Below are positions 6,445 through 15,040 of a DNA stretch of 64,000 nt, piece after piece. Source of the DNA: Amycolatopsis pretoriensis (GTDB lineage Bacteria; Actinomycetota; Actinomycetes; Mycobacteriales; Pseudonocardiaceae); assembly GCF_900107925.1 (NCBI RefSeq), contig NZ_FNUJ01000015.1, positions 62,001 through 126,000 of the forward strand. The letters are read 5' to 3'. The number at the start of each line of letters is the position of its first letter. The first letter of the stretch is position 1. A program made the position numbers and the translations under genes. Below the pieces are notes generated by a model, which had not been told where the DNA came from, did no database searches, and was given only the letters and a program-made list of their open reading frames with translations.

Positions 6445-9354
6445 TTACTGGCAGGCTTCGCAGTCGGGGTCGTCGATGCGGCAGGCGGCGCCTTCGGTGG
6501 CCACGAAGTCCACGTCGGGTGCCGGGGCCGGGGCCGGCGTCGGCGCGGGAGCGGGCGTGGGAGCCGGGGCCGGTGCCGGGGCGGCCGCCGCGGGAGCCGG
6601 GGCCGGGGTGGCCGAGACGGCGTTCAGCTTGCCGTCGGTGCCGCGCAGGGTGCTCTTCTCCACGTGCGTCGCGGACTGCGCCCGCAGGTAGTACGTGGTC
6701 TTGAGGCCCTTGTGCCACGCGTAGCGGTACAGCTCGTCGAGCTTGCGGCCGCTCGGCGCCGCGATGTACAGGTTCAGCGACTGCGCCTGGTCGATCCACT
6801 TCTGGCGCACCGAACCGGCGTCGACGATCCACTTCGACTCGATCTCGAACGCCGTGGCGTACAGCGCCTTCAGGTCGTCCGGGACGCGGTCGATCTGGCC
6901 CAGGGAACCGTCGAAGTACTTGAGGTCGCTGACCATGACCTCGTCCCAGAGCCCGCGCTCCTTGAGGCTCTTGACCAGGTGCGGATTCACGACGGTGAAG
7001 TCGCCGGACATGTTCGACTTGACGAACAGGTTCTGGAACAGCGGCTCGATCGACTGGCCGACCCCCGAGATGTTGGAGATCGTCGCGGTCGGCGCGATCG
7101 CCATCACGTTGGAGTTGCGCATGCCGACGGTCTTGACGCGCTCGCGCAGCGGCGCCCAGTCCAAAGTGGACGAGGTGTCGACGTCGAGGCCGTCACCCTG
7201 GCGCGCGTCGATGAGCAGCTGCAGCGAGTCGATCGGCAGGATGCCCTTGCTCCACAGCGATCCCTCGAACGACTGGTACTGCCCGCGCTCCTCGGCGAGG
7301 TCGGTCGACGCCGAGATCGCGTAGTAGGACAGGTGCTCCATGGAGACGTCGGCGAACTTCACGGCCTCGTCGGAGGCGAACGGGACGCCGATCTCGAACA
7401 GCGCGTCCTGGAAGCCCATGATGCCCAGGCCGACCGGGCGGTGGCGCAGGTTGGAGCGGCGCGCCTCCGGGATCGTGTAGAAGTTGATGTCGATCACGTT
7501 GTCCAGCATGCGGACGGCCGTGCGCACGGTCTTCTCGAGCCGCGCCGTGTCCAAACCGGACGGGGTGACGTGCTTGAGCAGGTTCACCGAGCCGAGGTTG
7601 CAGACCGCGACCTCGTCGGTGGTCGTGTTCAGCGTGATCTCGGTGCACAGGTTGGACGAGTGCACGACGCCGACGTGCTGCTGCGGCGAGCGCAGGTTGC
7701 ACGGGTCCTTGAACGTGATCCACGGGTGGCCGGTCTCGAACAGCATGGTCAGCATGCGGCGCCACAGGTCGACCGCGCGGATCCGGCGGAACACCTTGAT
7801 TTCGCCGCGGTCGGCCATCGCCTCGTACGCGCGGTAGCGGGCGGCGAACTCGTTGCCGTAGAGGTCGTGCAGGTCCGGGGTCTCGTTCGGCGAGAACAGC
7901 GTCCACTCGGCGTTGGCCTCGACGCGGCGGAGGAACTCGTCGGGCACCCAGTTCGCGGTGTTCATGTCGTGGGTGCGGCGGCGGTCGTCACCGGTGTTCT
8001 TGCGCAGGTCGAGGAACTCCTCGATGTCCACGTGCCACGTCTCGAGGTACGCGCAGGCCGCGCCCTTGCGCTTGCCGCCCTGGTTGACCGCGACCGCGGT
8101 GTCGTTGGCGATCTTGAGGAACGGCACGACACCCTGGGACTGGCCGTTGGTGCCCTTGATGTGCGCGCCGAGGCCGCGGACCGGGGTCCAGTCGTTGCCG
8201 AGGCCGCCCGAGTACTTGGCCAGCAGCGCGTTGTTCTTGTAGGCCTGGAAGATCGAGTCCAGGTCGTCGTCCACTGTGGTCAGGAAGCAGGACGACAGCT
8301 GCGGGCGCGTGGTGCCCGAGTTGAACAGCGTCGGGGTGGACGCCATGAAGTGGAAGCTCGAGAGCAGCTCGTAGAACTCGATCGCGCGGGCTTCGCGGTC
8401 CTTCTCGCGGATGGCCAGCCCCATGGCGACGCGCATGAAGAACGCCTGCGGCAGCTCGAAGCGGGTGCCGTCGTGGTGCTGGAAGTACCGGTCGTAGAGC
8501 GTCTGCAGGCCGAGGAACCCGAAGTCGAGGTCCCGCTCGGGCCGGATCGCGGCGGTGATCTTGTCGAGGTCGAAGCGCTGCAGCTCGGCGTCGACCAGCT
8601 CCAGCTCGATCGCGCGGCGCAGGTAGGCGCGGAAGTACGGCGCGTACTCGCTCGTCATCTCGTCCTGGCTGGCCTGGCGCGGCTTGCCCGCCAGGTAGCT
8701 CAGGGCCTCGCCGCGCAGCTTGTCCAGCAGCAGGCGGGCGGAGACGAACGAGTAGTTCGGCTCCTGCTCGACGAGCACGCGGGCGGCCAGGACCTGGGCC
8801 AGGGCCAGCTCGTCGGCGCTGATGCCGTCGTAGAGGTTGCGCTTGGCCTCGGCCAGCACCGGCTCCGCCTCGACGTCGTCGAGCCCGGCGACGGCCTCGC
8901 CCACGACGTGGGACACGCGGGCCCAGTCGAGCGGGCGCAGGACGCCGTCGGCGCCCTTGACGTTCAGGGCGACCTCGGTGGCGGCGGGCTTGGCGGCCTC
9001 GCGAGCCTTGCTGCGCTCCTCGCGGTAGAGGACGTAGGCGCGGGCGACCTTGTGGTGCTCGCCGCGCATGAGGGCGAGCTCGACGATGTCCTGGATCTGC
9101 TCGATGTGCAGGGCGGTCTCGGGGCCGGCGTGGCGCAGCAGGGTGGTCTCGACCTGCTGGGTCAGCTCCGCGACGACGTGGTGCACGCGGGAGGACGCGG
9201 CGGCGTCGCCACCCTCGACCGCGAGGAACGCCTTCGTCAGCGCGACCGAGATCTTCCCGGCGTCGAACGGCGACACGCTGCCGTCCCGCCGGATGACCCG
9301 GATCGCGGTGGGTGTGTCCGCGGCGGAGGGCCGCTGACCGGTTTCGACTGACAT
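6445..9354 (-). CDS. nrdA: ribonucleotide reductase large subunit with extended ATP-cone region
   Basis: R1 subunit (969 aa) reducing ribonucleoside diphosphates. The N-terminal about 230 residues hold an ATP-cone ('IRVIRRDGSVSPFDAGKI') and a second cone-like block ('LNVKGADGVLRPLDWARVSH'), giving an extension like that of Chlamydia NrdA. The catalytic core has 'LSSCFLTT', 'SNLCTEITLN' and 'VAVCNLGSVNL', the three active-site Cys with the Asn/Glu pair. The C-terminus is an unusual Ala-Pro-rich linker (about 6510-6610) ending in 'CEACQ', the shuttle cysteines that accept electrons from thioredoxin or glutaredoxin-type proteins. ATG 9354 follows GGAG; longer in-frame readings lack homology. Class Ic pairing with nrdB is inferred. 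Confidence 0.96.
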   Translation of the reverse strand: MSVETGQRPSAADTPTAIRVIRRDGSVSPFDAGKISVALTKAFLAVEGGDAAASSRVHHVVAELTQQVETTLLRHAGPETALHIEQIQDIVELALMRGEHHKVARAYVLYREERSKAREAAKPAATEVALNVKGADGVLRPLDWARVSHVVGEAVAGLDDVEAEPVLAEAKRNLYDGISADELALAQVLAARVLVEQEPNYSFVSARLLLDKLRGEALSYLAGKPRQASQDEMTSEYAPYFRAYLRRAIELELVDAELQRFDLDKITAAIRPERDLDFGFLGLQTLYDRYFQHHDGTRFELPQAFFMRVAMGLAIREKDREARAIEFYELLSSFHFMASTPTLFNSGTTRPQLSSCFLTTVDDDLDSIFQAYKNNALLAKYSGGLGNDWTPVRGLGAHIKGTNGQSQGVVPFLKIANDTAVAVNQGGKRKGAACAYLETWHVDIEEFLDLRKNTGDDRRRTHDMNTANWVPDEFLRRVEANAEWTLFSPNETPDLHDLYGNEFAARYRAYEAMADRGEIKVFRRIRAVDLWRRMLTMLFETGHPWITFKDPCNLRSPQQHVGVVHSSNLCTEITLNTTTDEVAVCNLGSVNLLKHVTPSGLDTARLEKTVRTAVRMLDNVIDINFYTIPEARRSNLRHRPVGLGIMGFQDALFEIGVPFASDEAVKFADVSMEHLSYYAISASTDLAEERGQYQSFEGSLWSKGILPIDSLQLLIDARQGDGLDVDTSSTLDWAPLRERVKTVGMRNSNVMAIAPTATISNISGVGQSIEPLFQNLFVKSNMSGDFTVVNPHLVKSLKERGLWDEVMVSDLKYFDGSLGQIDRVPDDLKALYATAFEIESKWIVDAGSVRQKWIDQAQSLNLYIAAPSGRKLDELYRYAWHKGLKTTYYLRAQSATHVEKSTLRGTDGKLNAVSATPAPAPAAAAPAPAPAPTPAPAPTPAPAPAPDVDFVATEGAACRIDDPDCEACQ
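7159..7171. repeat. GTCCA-N3-TGGAC palindrome, copy 1
   Basis: Exact copy with centre AAG, inside nrdA. On the coding strand it spells Ser-Thr-Leu-Asp using the uncommon codons ACT and TTG. Confidence 0.7.
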
Positions 9355-9488
9355 GCGTGTCTCCAAGTTTTCGGGCGCGTTCGATCGCCACACGGCGTCA
9401 TGAGGCCGTGCGCTGCGGTTTCTTGAAAGCTGCCCGGCAGTACTCTGCAGCGGTCTCCCCGTCGCTGGGCCCTGCCGGTCACCAGAGA

Positions 9489-9498
9489 CTACATGTAG
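9489..9498. promoter_or_regulatory. NrdR-box-like palindrome upstream of nrdA
   Basis: CTACATGTAG is a perfect 10-bp palindrome 135 bp upstream of the nrdA ATG, resembling the core of NrdR boxes that repress nrd operons. A second box at the usual spacing is not clear, so the call is tentative. A small GGTCCC/GGGACC hairpin follows at 9504-9520. Confidence 0.4.
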
Positions 9499-9554
9499 GG
9501 GTCGGTCCCCGCGCGGGACCCAAGGGATGGCGTGTCGGCGGCTCACCCTGCCGG

Positions 9555-9842
9555 GTTACGTGATCACCCAGAGGTGCAGTTCACGCCGCGTGGGCGGGTC
9601 TTGCTCGGCCGTCTTCCGGCGGCGGTGGCGCCATGAAAGGGTCGTTCATGACGCTGGACGGCAGGAAAGAGTCGTTCATGACGTCGCCAACCCCCGCCCC
9701 ACGTCGCGAATGACTCATTCGGGACCTCCGGCGCCCCCAATGACGCATTCGCGACACGCGGCTCGGCACGCGACCACCGACTTTGCCGGGGCCCTGGCGC
9801 CCGGCGAGGTGAAAGGGTCGTTCATGACGTCCGGCGGGGGAC
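9555..9842. repeat. repeat-bearing noncoding region between nrdA and the ADC-like gene
   Basis: No credible gene. Three near-identical copies of a GAAAGRGTCGTTCATGACG element start at about 9635, 9665 and 9811; the first is itself a dyad (CATGAA 9632-9637, TTCATG 9645-9650). A perfect 15-bp palindrome CGAATGACTCATTCG lies at 9707-9721, and a related sequence at 9739-9754. They look like members of a dispersed intergenic repeat family. Confidence 0.7.
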
Positions 9843-10442
9843 TCAGGCGCCGAAGCGCAGCTCCGAAGCCGGGAGCTCCAGGCTCGTCACCGGGCGGCGG
9901 CCCGCGAGGTACCCCAGGGGGCCGTCCGGGTTGAAGCTCCAGTCGGCCGACGCCGGCCTCGGGCGGATCTTCGCGCCCACCGGCGTCCGCAGGAGGCCGT
10001 CGCGTTCCTGGACCACCTCGAACGACGTCGGCACCCGCAGCGGCAGGCCCGGACGGCGCTTGAAGGCGGCCGTCGCGATCCAGTCGTCGGACGTGGCCGC
10101 GGTCGCCGTGAAGGTGCGGCCGCTCGTGAAGTCCAAAGTGGCCAGGCCCTTCGGGATCGCCCACAGCTCGCGGCCGCCGGCCATCGACGCCTCGCTGTCC
10201 ACCCAGATCTCGGTGATCGAGCACGAAACCCGGCGCGCCTTGATCGACACCGCAGCCAGCAGTTCGTGGTAGGCCAGCTGCCCCGGCGGGGTGTAGTCGA
10301 TCCACGCCGTGAACACCGTGGCCTGCCCGGCGACGACCAGGGGCTCCGCGGGCACCGCCGGCAGCTCCGCGACCGGCACGCGCCAGATCGACACGCGCGC
10401 GTCGGCGGTCAGGTTCCAGGGCTGCGGCGGATAGAGGCTCAT
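9843..10442 (-). CDS. acetoacetate-decarboxylase-fold protein
   Basis: A 199-aa member of the acetoacetate decarboxylase superfamily. It has the family pattern of an early Trp/Pro strand ('LYPPQPWNLT'), 'ITEIWVDSEAS', and the lysine region 'ELWAIPKGLATLDF'. Known relatives are decarboxylases or Schiff-base aldolase-dehydratases acting on short oxo acids. Its ATG overlaps the crotonase stop codon (ATGA), so the two are translationally coupled. This suggests it handles a product of the same acyl-CoA pathway. The specific reaction is unknown. Confidence 0.83.
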   Translation of the reverse strand: MSLYPPQPWNLTADARVSIWRVPVAELPAVPAEPLVVAGQATVFTAWIDYTPPGQLAYHELLAAVSIKARRVSCSITEIWVDSEASMAGGRELWAIPKGLATLDFTSGRTFTATAATSDDWIATAAFKRRPGLPLRVPTSFEVVQERDGLLRTPVGAKIRPRPASADWSFNPDGPLGYLAGRRPVTSLELPASELRFGA

Positions 10443-11278
10443 TTGCCCGACCAGGGGAGGTACGACGGCAGGTCCTTGTCGACGCGCATGCCGAACGCGG
10501 GTGGCCGCTTCTGCAGGAACGACATGACCCCTTCGACGGCGTCCGGGCTCACGCCCAGCCCGCCGATCAGCTTCGAGTCGAGCTCGTGCACCGGGTACGG
10601 CGACTCGGCGCTCGCCATCCGGTAGAGCAGCTGGCGGGTCACCGCGACCGAGACCGGCGCGGTCGTCTCGACGATCTCGCGCGCCAGCTTGTAGGCCTCG
10701 TCGAGCACGGTTCCGGCGGGGAAAACCCGGTGCACCAGGCCTTTCGCGAGGGCTTCGGCCGCCGGGAACACGCGGCCGCTGATCATCCAGTCCAGCGCCG
10801 TCCCCATGCCGACGAGCCGGGGAAGGAACCACGCCGACGCGCCTTCGGGGTAGATGCCGCGGCGGGTGAACACGAAGCCGAAGCGCGAGTCCTCCGAGGC
10901 CAGACGGTAGTCACACGAAAGGGTGATCGTGACGCCACCACCGACCGCCGCGCCGTGCATGGCCGCGATCACCGGCTTGTTCATCGCGAAGATCCGCTTC
11001 GAGCACCGCCCGGCGGGCTCCTGCCAGGCCGCGTCCGGACCGGTCGACGGGTCGAAGTCGAAGCCGCCTTGGGAGAGGTCGGCGCCGACGCAGAAGTCCT
11101 TGCCGGCCCCGGTCAGCACGACCACGCGCACATCCTCGTCGCGGTCGGCGCGGTCCATCGCGGCGCCGAGCTCGTCGGCCATCCGGATCGTGTAGCCGTT
11201 GCGCGCCTCGGGGCGGTTCAGGGTCACGGTGGCGATCCGCTCCGCGACGGCGTAGGTGATCTCGGCGTAGTCGGCCAT
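10439..11278 (-). CDS. enoyl-CoA hydratase/isomerase (crotonase) family protein
   Basis: A 279-aa crotonase. The oxyanion-hole segments are 'GKDFCVGADLS' and 'MHGAAVGGGVTITLSCDYR', and a catalytic-type Glu is present in 'RRGIYPEGASAWFLPRL'. Members hydrate or isomerise enoyl-CoA thioesters. It is divergent from the AtuA/acyl-CoA carboxylase operon and coupled to the ADC-like gene. By position it may supply the hydratase step (AtuE or methylglutaconyl-CoA hydratase role) for that operon. This role is inferred from context only. Confidence 0.9.
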   Translation of the reverse strand: MADYAEITYAVAERIATVTLNRPEARNGYTIRMADELGAAMDRADRDEDVRVVVLTGAGKDFCVGADLSQGGFDFDPSTGPDAAWQEPAGRCSKRIFAMNKPVIAAMHGAAVGGGVTITLSCDYRLASEDSRFGFVFTRRGIYPEGASAWFLPRLVGMGTALDWMISGRVFPAAEALAKGLVHRVFPAGTVLDEAYKLAREIVETTAPVSVAVTRQLLYRMASAESPYPVHELDSKLIGGLGVSPDAVEGVMSFLQKRPPAFGMRVDKDLPSYLPWSGK

Positions 11279-11349
11279 GCGAGGAAACTATTGCAGACCG
11301 ACGCTACTGGCAAGGTGTCAATAGTGGGTGCGCAGCGTCCAGGGCGAAA

Positions 11350-11369
11350 CAATCAGGCGTGCTTGATTT
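11350..11369. promoter_or_regulatory. imperfect palindrome in the divergent crotonase/AtuA-operon promoter
   Basis: AATCAGGC and GCTTGATT are arranged as a near-perfect dyad midway between the two divergent starts. It fits an operator for coordinate control, possibly by the TetR at 20599-21195, but no site for that protein is known. On the minus strand a TTGACA is also present at about 11317-11322. Confidence 0.4.
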
Positions 11370-11418
11370 TTCCGGCGCCCGGTGCGACGCTGGGCGCCAG
11401 GACGCAAGGAGGCGGCGG

Positions 11419-12210
11419 ATGGCGGATCTCGGCGTGATCCTCGGGGATCTCGACGCGGAGACACGGACGATCGACGACGTGGTGGCGGACCTGCCCGCGG
11501 CGGACTGGGCGCGGGCCACACCCGCCGAGGGGTGGACGATCGCGCACCAGATCGCGCACCTGGCCTGGACCGACCGGAAGGCCCTGATCGCCGCGGCTCA
11601 CCCGGAAGACTGGCAGGCCGAGGTCGAGGAACTGCTCAAGGCGGGGGAGACCTACGTCGACGACGGTGCCGCGGCCGGGGCCGAACTCCCGCCGAAGGAG
11701 ATCCTCGAAGACTGGCGAAACGGTCGCAAGCAGCTCGCCGAAGCCCTCGCCGCCGTGCCCGACGGGCAGAAGCTGCCCTGGTACGGCCCGCCGATGAGCG
11801 CCGCCTCGATGGCGACCGCGCGGATGATGGAGACCTGGGCGCACGGCCAGGACGTCTTCGACGCCCTCGGCTTGACCCGCGAGCCCACCGCGCGGCTGTG
11901 GCACATCGCCCGCTTCGGCACGCGCACCCGCGACTTCGCCTACCTGACCAACTCGCTCGCCCCGCCGGCCGAGGAGTTCCGCGTCGAACTGGCCGCGCCC
12001 GACGGCACCACCTGGGCGTTCGGCCCGGAAGCCGCCGAGCAGAAGCTGACCGGCAGCGCGCTGGACTTCTGCCTGGTCGTCACCCAGCGGCGGCACCCGG
12101 ACGACACCGACCTCGTCGCGAGCGGCGCCGACGTCGAAGAGTGGCTCGGCATCGCGCAGGCCTTCGCCGGGCCGCCCGGGAACGGCCGGCAGCCGGGGCA
12201 GTTCGCATGA
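11419..12210 (+). CDS. TIGR03084-type metal-binding protein (mycothiol-isomerase-like DinB fold)
   Basis: A 263-aa protein with the 'ATPAEGWTIAHQIAHLAWTD' start typical of the DinB/maleylpyruvate-isomerase fold and the metal-ligand-like His in 'MMETWAHGQDVFDAL'. It matches the TIGR03084 family, whose function is not established. ATG 11419 is chosen because AAGGAGG lies just upstream; an upstream in-frame ATG (11359) has no such site. It is the first gene of the Atu-like operon and overlaps the next gene by ATGA. Confidence 0.82.
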   Translation: MADLGVILGDLDAETRTIDDVVADLPAADWARATPAEGWTIAHQIAHLAWTDRKALIAAAHPEDWQAEVEELLKAGETYVDDGAAAGAELPPKEILEDWRNGRKQLAEALAAVPDGQKLPWYGPPMSAASMATARMMETWAHGQDVFDALGLTREPTARLWHIARFGTRTRDFAYLTNSLAPPAEEFRVELAAPDGTTWAFGPEAAEQKLTGSALDFCLVVTQRRHPDDTDLVASGADVEEWLGIAQAFAGPPGNGRQPGQFA

Positions 12211-13895
12211 CTTACCGCATCGGCAACGCGTCCGGCTTCTACGGCGACCGGTTCTCCGCGGTCCGCGAGATGCTCACCGGCGGTCCGCTCGACGTCCTGA
12301 CCGGCGACTACCTCGCCGAGCTGACCATGCTCATCCTCGGCCGTGACCGGATGAAGGACGCCAACCGCGGCTACGCCAAGACTTTCCTCCGACAAATGGA
12401 GGAGAACCTCGGGCTGGCGCGGGAAAAGGGCGTAAAGATCGTCGCCAACGCGGGCGGGCTCAACCCCGCCGGGCTCGCGGACGCCCTGCGCGAGCTGGCC
12501 GATCGCCTCGGTCTCGACGTCAAGATCGCGCACGTCGAAGGTGACGACCTCGTGGCCCGCGCGGACGAGCTGGACCTCGGGAAACCGTTGACCGCCAACG
12601 CTTATCTCGGTGCCTGGGGCATCGTCGAGTGCCTGAACGCGGGCGCCGATGTCGTCGTCACCGGCCGGGTCACCGACGCCTCGGTCATCGTCGGCCCGGC
12701 CGCCGCGCACTACGGCTGGGCCCGCGACGACTTCGACGCCCTCGCCGGCGCCGTCGCCGCCGGGCACGTCATCGAATGCGGCGCCCAGGCCACCGGTGGC
12801 AACTACGCCTTCTTCACCGAACACTCCCTGGGTGTGCCGGGCTTCCCGATCGCCGAGATCGAAGCCGACGGCTCCAGCGTCATCACCAAGCACCCGGGCA
12901 CCGGGGGAGTGGTGAACGCCGGCACGGTCAAAGCGCAGCTGCTGTACGAAATCACCGGTGCGCGGTACGCCGGACCCGATGTGACCACCCGGTTCGACAC
13001 GCTCTCGCTCACCGAAGACGGGCCCGATCGCGTCCGGATCTCCGGCGTCCGCGGGGAAGCGCCGCCGCCGACCCTCAAGGTCGCGCTGAACACCCTCGGC
13101 GGGTTCCGGAACGAGACGACGTTCGTCCTCACCGGACTCGACATCGAGGCGAAAGCCGCACTGGTGCGGGAACAGCTCGAAGCGTCCATGAAGGACCGGC
13201 CGCCCGCCGACGTCCGGTGGACCCTCGCCCGGACCGACCACCCCGATGCCGACACCGAGCAGACCGCCAGTGCGCTGCTGCACGTCGCGGTCAAGGACGC
13301 CGACCCGAAGGTCGCCGGGCGGGCGTTCACCGGTGCTGCCGTCGAACTCGCGCTGGCCAGCTACCCGGGCTTCCACGTCACCGCGCCGCCGTCGGACGCC
13401 GCGCCGTACGGTGTCTACACGGCGGCCTATGTGGACGCGGGGACGGTGCCGCACGTGGCCGTGCTGCCGGACGGCATGCGTGTCGACATAGCGTCTTCGA
13501 CGTCCACTCTGGACTTGTCCGATGTGGACGAGCCCGCGTTGCCCGAGCCCCTGGACCACGGGCCGGTGCGCCGGGTGCCGCTGGGCACGGTCGTCGGCGC
13601 CCGCAGCGGCGACAAGGGCGGCAACGCCAACCTCGGCGTCTGGGTGCGCTCGGATGAGGCGTGGCGGTGGCTCGTGCACCGGCTGACCGTCGCGGAGTTC
13701 AAACTGCTGCTGCCCGAGACCGCCGACCTGCCGGTGACGCGCTACCTGCTGCCCAACCTGTGGGCGATGAACTTCGTCGTCGAGGGCATCCTCGGCGCAG
13801 GCGTCGCGTCGCAGGCGCGGTTCGACCCGCAGGCCAAGGCCTTCGGCGAATGGCTGCGCTCGCGCGAGATCGACGTCCCGGAGGTACTCCTGTGA
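12207..13895 (+). CDS. AtuA family protein (DUF1446), acyclic-terpene utilisation-like
   Basis: A 562-aa homologue of AtuA, a protein of unknown biochemical function from the citronellol/geraniol catabolic cluster of Pseudomonas. Landmarks are the N-terminal 'RIGNASGFYGDRFSA', the Gly-rich 'VANAGGLNPAGLADAL', 'VVVTGRVTDASVIVGPAAAH' and the C-terminal 'ARSGDKGGNANLGVWVRS' domain. It is coupled by ATGA to the preceding gene and by GTGA to the following acyl-CoA dehydrogenase. Its place inside an acyl-CoA carboxylase operon supports a role in branched or isoprenoid acyl-CoA breakdown; the reaction remains unknown. Confidence 0.9.
   Translation: MTYRIGNASGFYGDRFSAVREMLTGGPLDVLTGDYLAELTMLILGRDRMKDANRGYAKTFLRQMEENLGLAREKGVKIVANAGGLNPAGLADALRELADRLGLDVKIAHVEGDDLVARADELDLGKPLTANAYLGAWGIVECLNAGADVVVTGRVTDASVIVGPAAAHYGWARDDFDALAGAVAAGHVIECGAQATGGNYAFFTEHSLGVPGFPIAEIEADGSSVITKHPGTGGVVNAGTVKAQLLYEITGARYAGPDVTTRFDTLSLTEDGPDRVRISGVRGEAPPPTLKVALNTLGGFRNETTFVLTGLDIEAKAALVREQLEASMKDRPPADVRWTLARTDHPDADTEQTASALLHVAVKDADPKVAGRAFTGAAVELALASYPGFHVTAPPSDAAPYGVYTAAYVDAGTVPHVAVLPDGMRVDIASSTSTLDLSDVDEPALPEPLDHGPVRRVPLGTVVGARSGDKGGNANLGVWVRSDEAWRWLVHRLTVAEFKLLLPETADLPVTRYLLPNLWAMNFVVEGILGAGVASQARFDPQAKAFGEWLRSREIDVPEVLL
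13502..13514. repeat. GTCCA-N3-TGGAC palindrome, copy 2
   Basis: Exact copy with centre CTC inside the AtuA-like gene (Ser-Thr-Leu-Asp, codon ACT for Thr). A one-change relative, GTCCGATGTGGAC, follows at 13517-13529. Confidence 0.65.
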
Positions 13896-15040
13896 CCGAC
13901 CCCTTCCGGACGCCCGAACGGGCCGAGCTGCGCAAGACCGTGCGGAAGTTCGTCGAGCAGGAGGTTCTGCCGCACCTCGACGACTGGGAGCGCGCCGGCG
14001 AGCTGCCGCGCGACCTGCACCGCAAGGCCGGCGACCTCGGCCTGCTCGGCGTCGCCTTCCCCGAGGAGATCGGCGGGGGTGACGGCAACTACCTCGACGC
14101 GCTCGTCGTCGCCGAGGAGATGCACTACGCGGGTGGGTCCGGCGGGCTCTTCGCGTCGCTGTTCACCTGCGGCATCGCCGTCCCGCACATCGCCGAAGCC
14201 AACGACCCGGTCCAGCTCGAACGCTGGGTGCGCCCGACGCTGGCCGGCGACAAGATCGGCTCGCTGGCCGTCACCGAACCGGACGGCGGCTCGGACGTCG
14301 CCGGGATCCGGACCACCGCCGTCCGCGAGGGTGACGAGTACGTCGTCAACGGCGCCAAGACGTTCATCACCTCCGGCTGCCGCGCGGACTTCGTCACGAC
14401 GGTCGTGCGCACCGGCGGCGACGGCGCGCACGGGCTTTCGCTGATCGTCGTCGAACGCGGGACGCCCGGCTTCACCGTCTCCCGCAAGCTCGAGAAGATG
14501 GGCTGGCTCTGCTCCGACACCGCCGAACTGTCCTACGTGGACGTCCGGGTGCCGGTCGAGAACCTGATCGGGGCCGAGAACAGCGGCTTCGCGCAGGTGG
14601 CCACCCAGTTCGTCACCGAACGCCTTTCCCTCGCGGTGCAGGCGTACGCGCACGCGCAGCGGGCCCTCGACCTGACGCTCGACTGGTGCCGGCTGCGCGA
14701 GACGTTCGGCCGCCCGCTCATCTCGCGGCAGGTCGTGCAGCACAAGCTCACCGAGATGGCGCGTCGCGTCGATGTCGCCCGGATCTACACCCGGCAGGCC
14801 GCGATCCGGCACGTCTCGGGCGAAGAGGTCATCGCCGAAGCCTGTTTCGCCAAGAACACCGCCGTCGAGGCCGCCGAGTGGGTGGTCAACGAGGCCGTCC
14901 AGCTGCACGGCGGGCTCGGGTACATGCGCGAGTCCGAAGTGGAACGCCACTACCGCGACGTCCGGATCCTCGGCATCGGCGGCGGCACCACCGAGATCCT
15001 CACCGGCCTGGCCGCGAAGCGATTGGGATACACCTCGTGA
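13892..15040 (+). CDS. acyl-CoA dehydrogenase, isovaleryl/citronellyl-CoA type
   Basis: A 382-aa FAD enzyme that introduces a double bond into an acyl-CoA. The three ACAD domains are present: 'TEPDGGSDVAGIRT', 'NGAKTFITSG' and 'QLHGGLGYMRESEVER'. The usual C-terminal catalytic Glu position is Gly ('GIGGGTTEI'), while 'TERLSLA' keeps a Glu on the helix used by isovaleryl-CoA dehydrogenase, suggesting branched-chain substrates. GTG start after GGAGGT, overlapping the AtuA stop; GTGA overlap with the carboxylase gene too. Confidence 0.92.
   Translation: MTDPFRTPERAELRKTVRKFVEQEVLPHLDDWERAGELPRDLHRKAGDLGLLGVAFPEEIGGGDGNYLDALVVAEEMHYAGGSGGLFASLFTCGIAVPHIAEANDPVQLERWVRPTLAGDKIGSLAVTEPDGGSDVAGIRTTAVREGDEYVVNGAKTFITSGCRADFVTTVVRTGGDGAHGLSLIVVERGTPGFTVSRKLEKMGWLCSDTAELSYVDVRVPVENLIGAENSGFAQVATQFVTERLSLAVQAYAHAQRALDLTLDWCRLRETFGRPLISRQVVQHKLTEMARRVDVARIYTRQAAIRHVSGEEVIAEACFAKNTAVEAAEWVVNEAVQLHGGLGYMRESEVERHYRDVRILGIGGGTTEILTGLAAKRLGYTS

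Noticed and set aside
5869..9351. An 1160-codon plus-strand open frame opposite nrdA/nrdB
   Set aside because: It mirrors real, strongly conserved genes on the minus strand; its translation is low-complexity Val/Arg/Gly/Leu with no domain.
9355..9550. Adenosylcobalamin riboswitch upstream of nrdA, as known for some Streptomyces nrd operons
   Set aside because: I could not find the conserved B12-box sequence or the expected long leader structure.
9527..9934. A 135-codon plus-strand open frame after nrdA
   Set aside because: It translates intergenic repeats and runs into the opposite-strand ADC-like gene.
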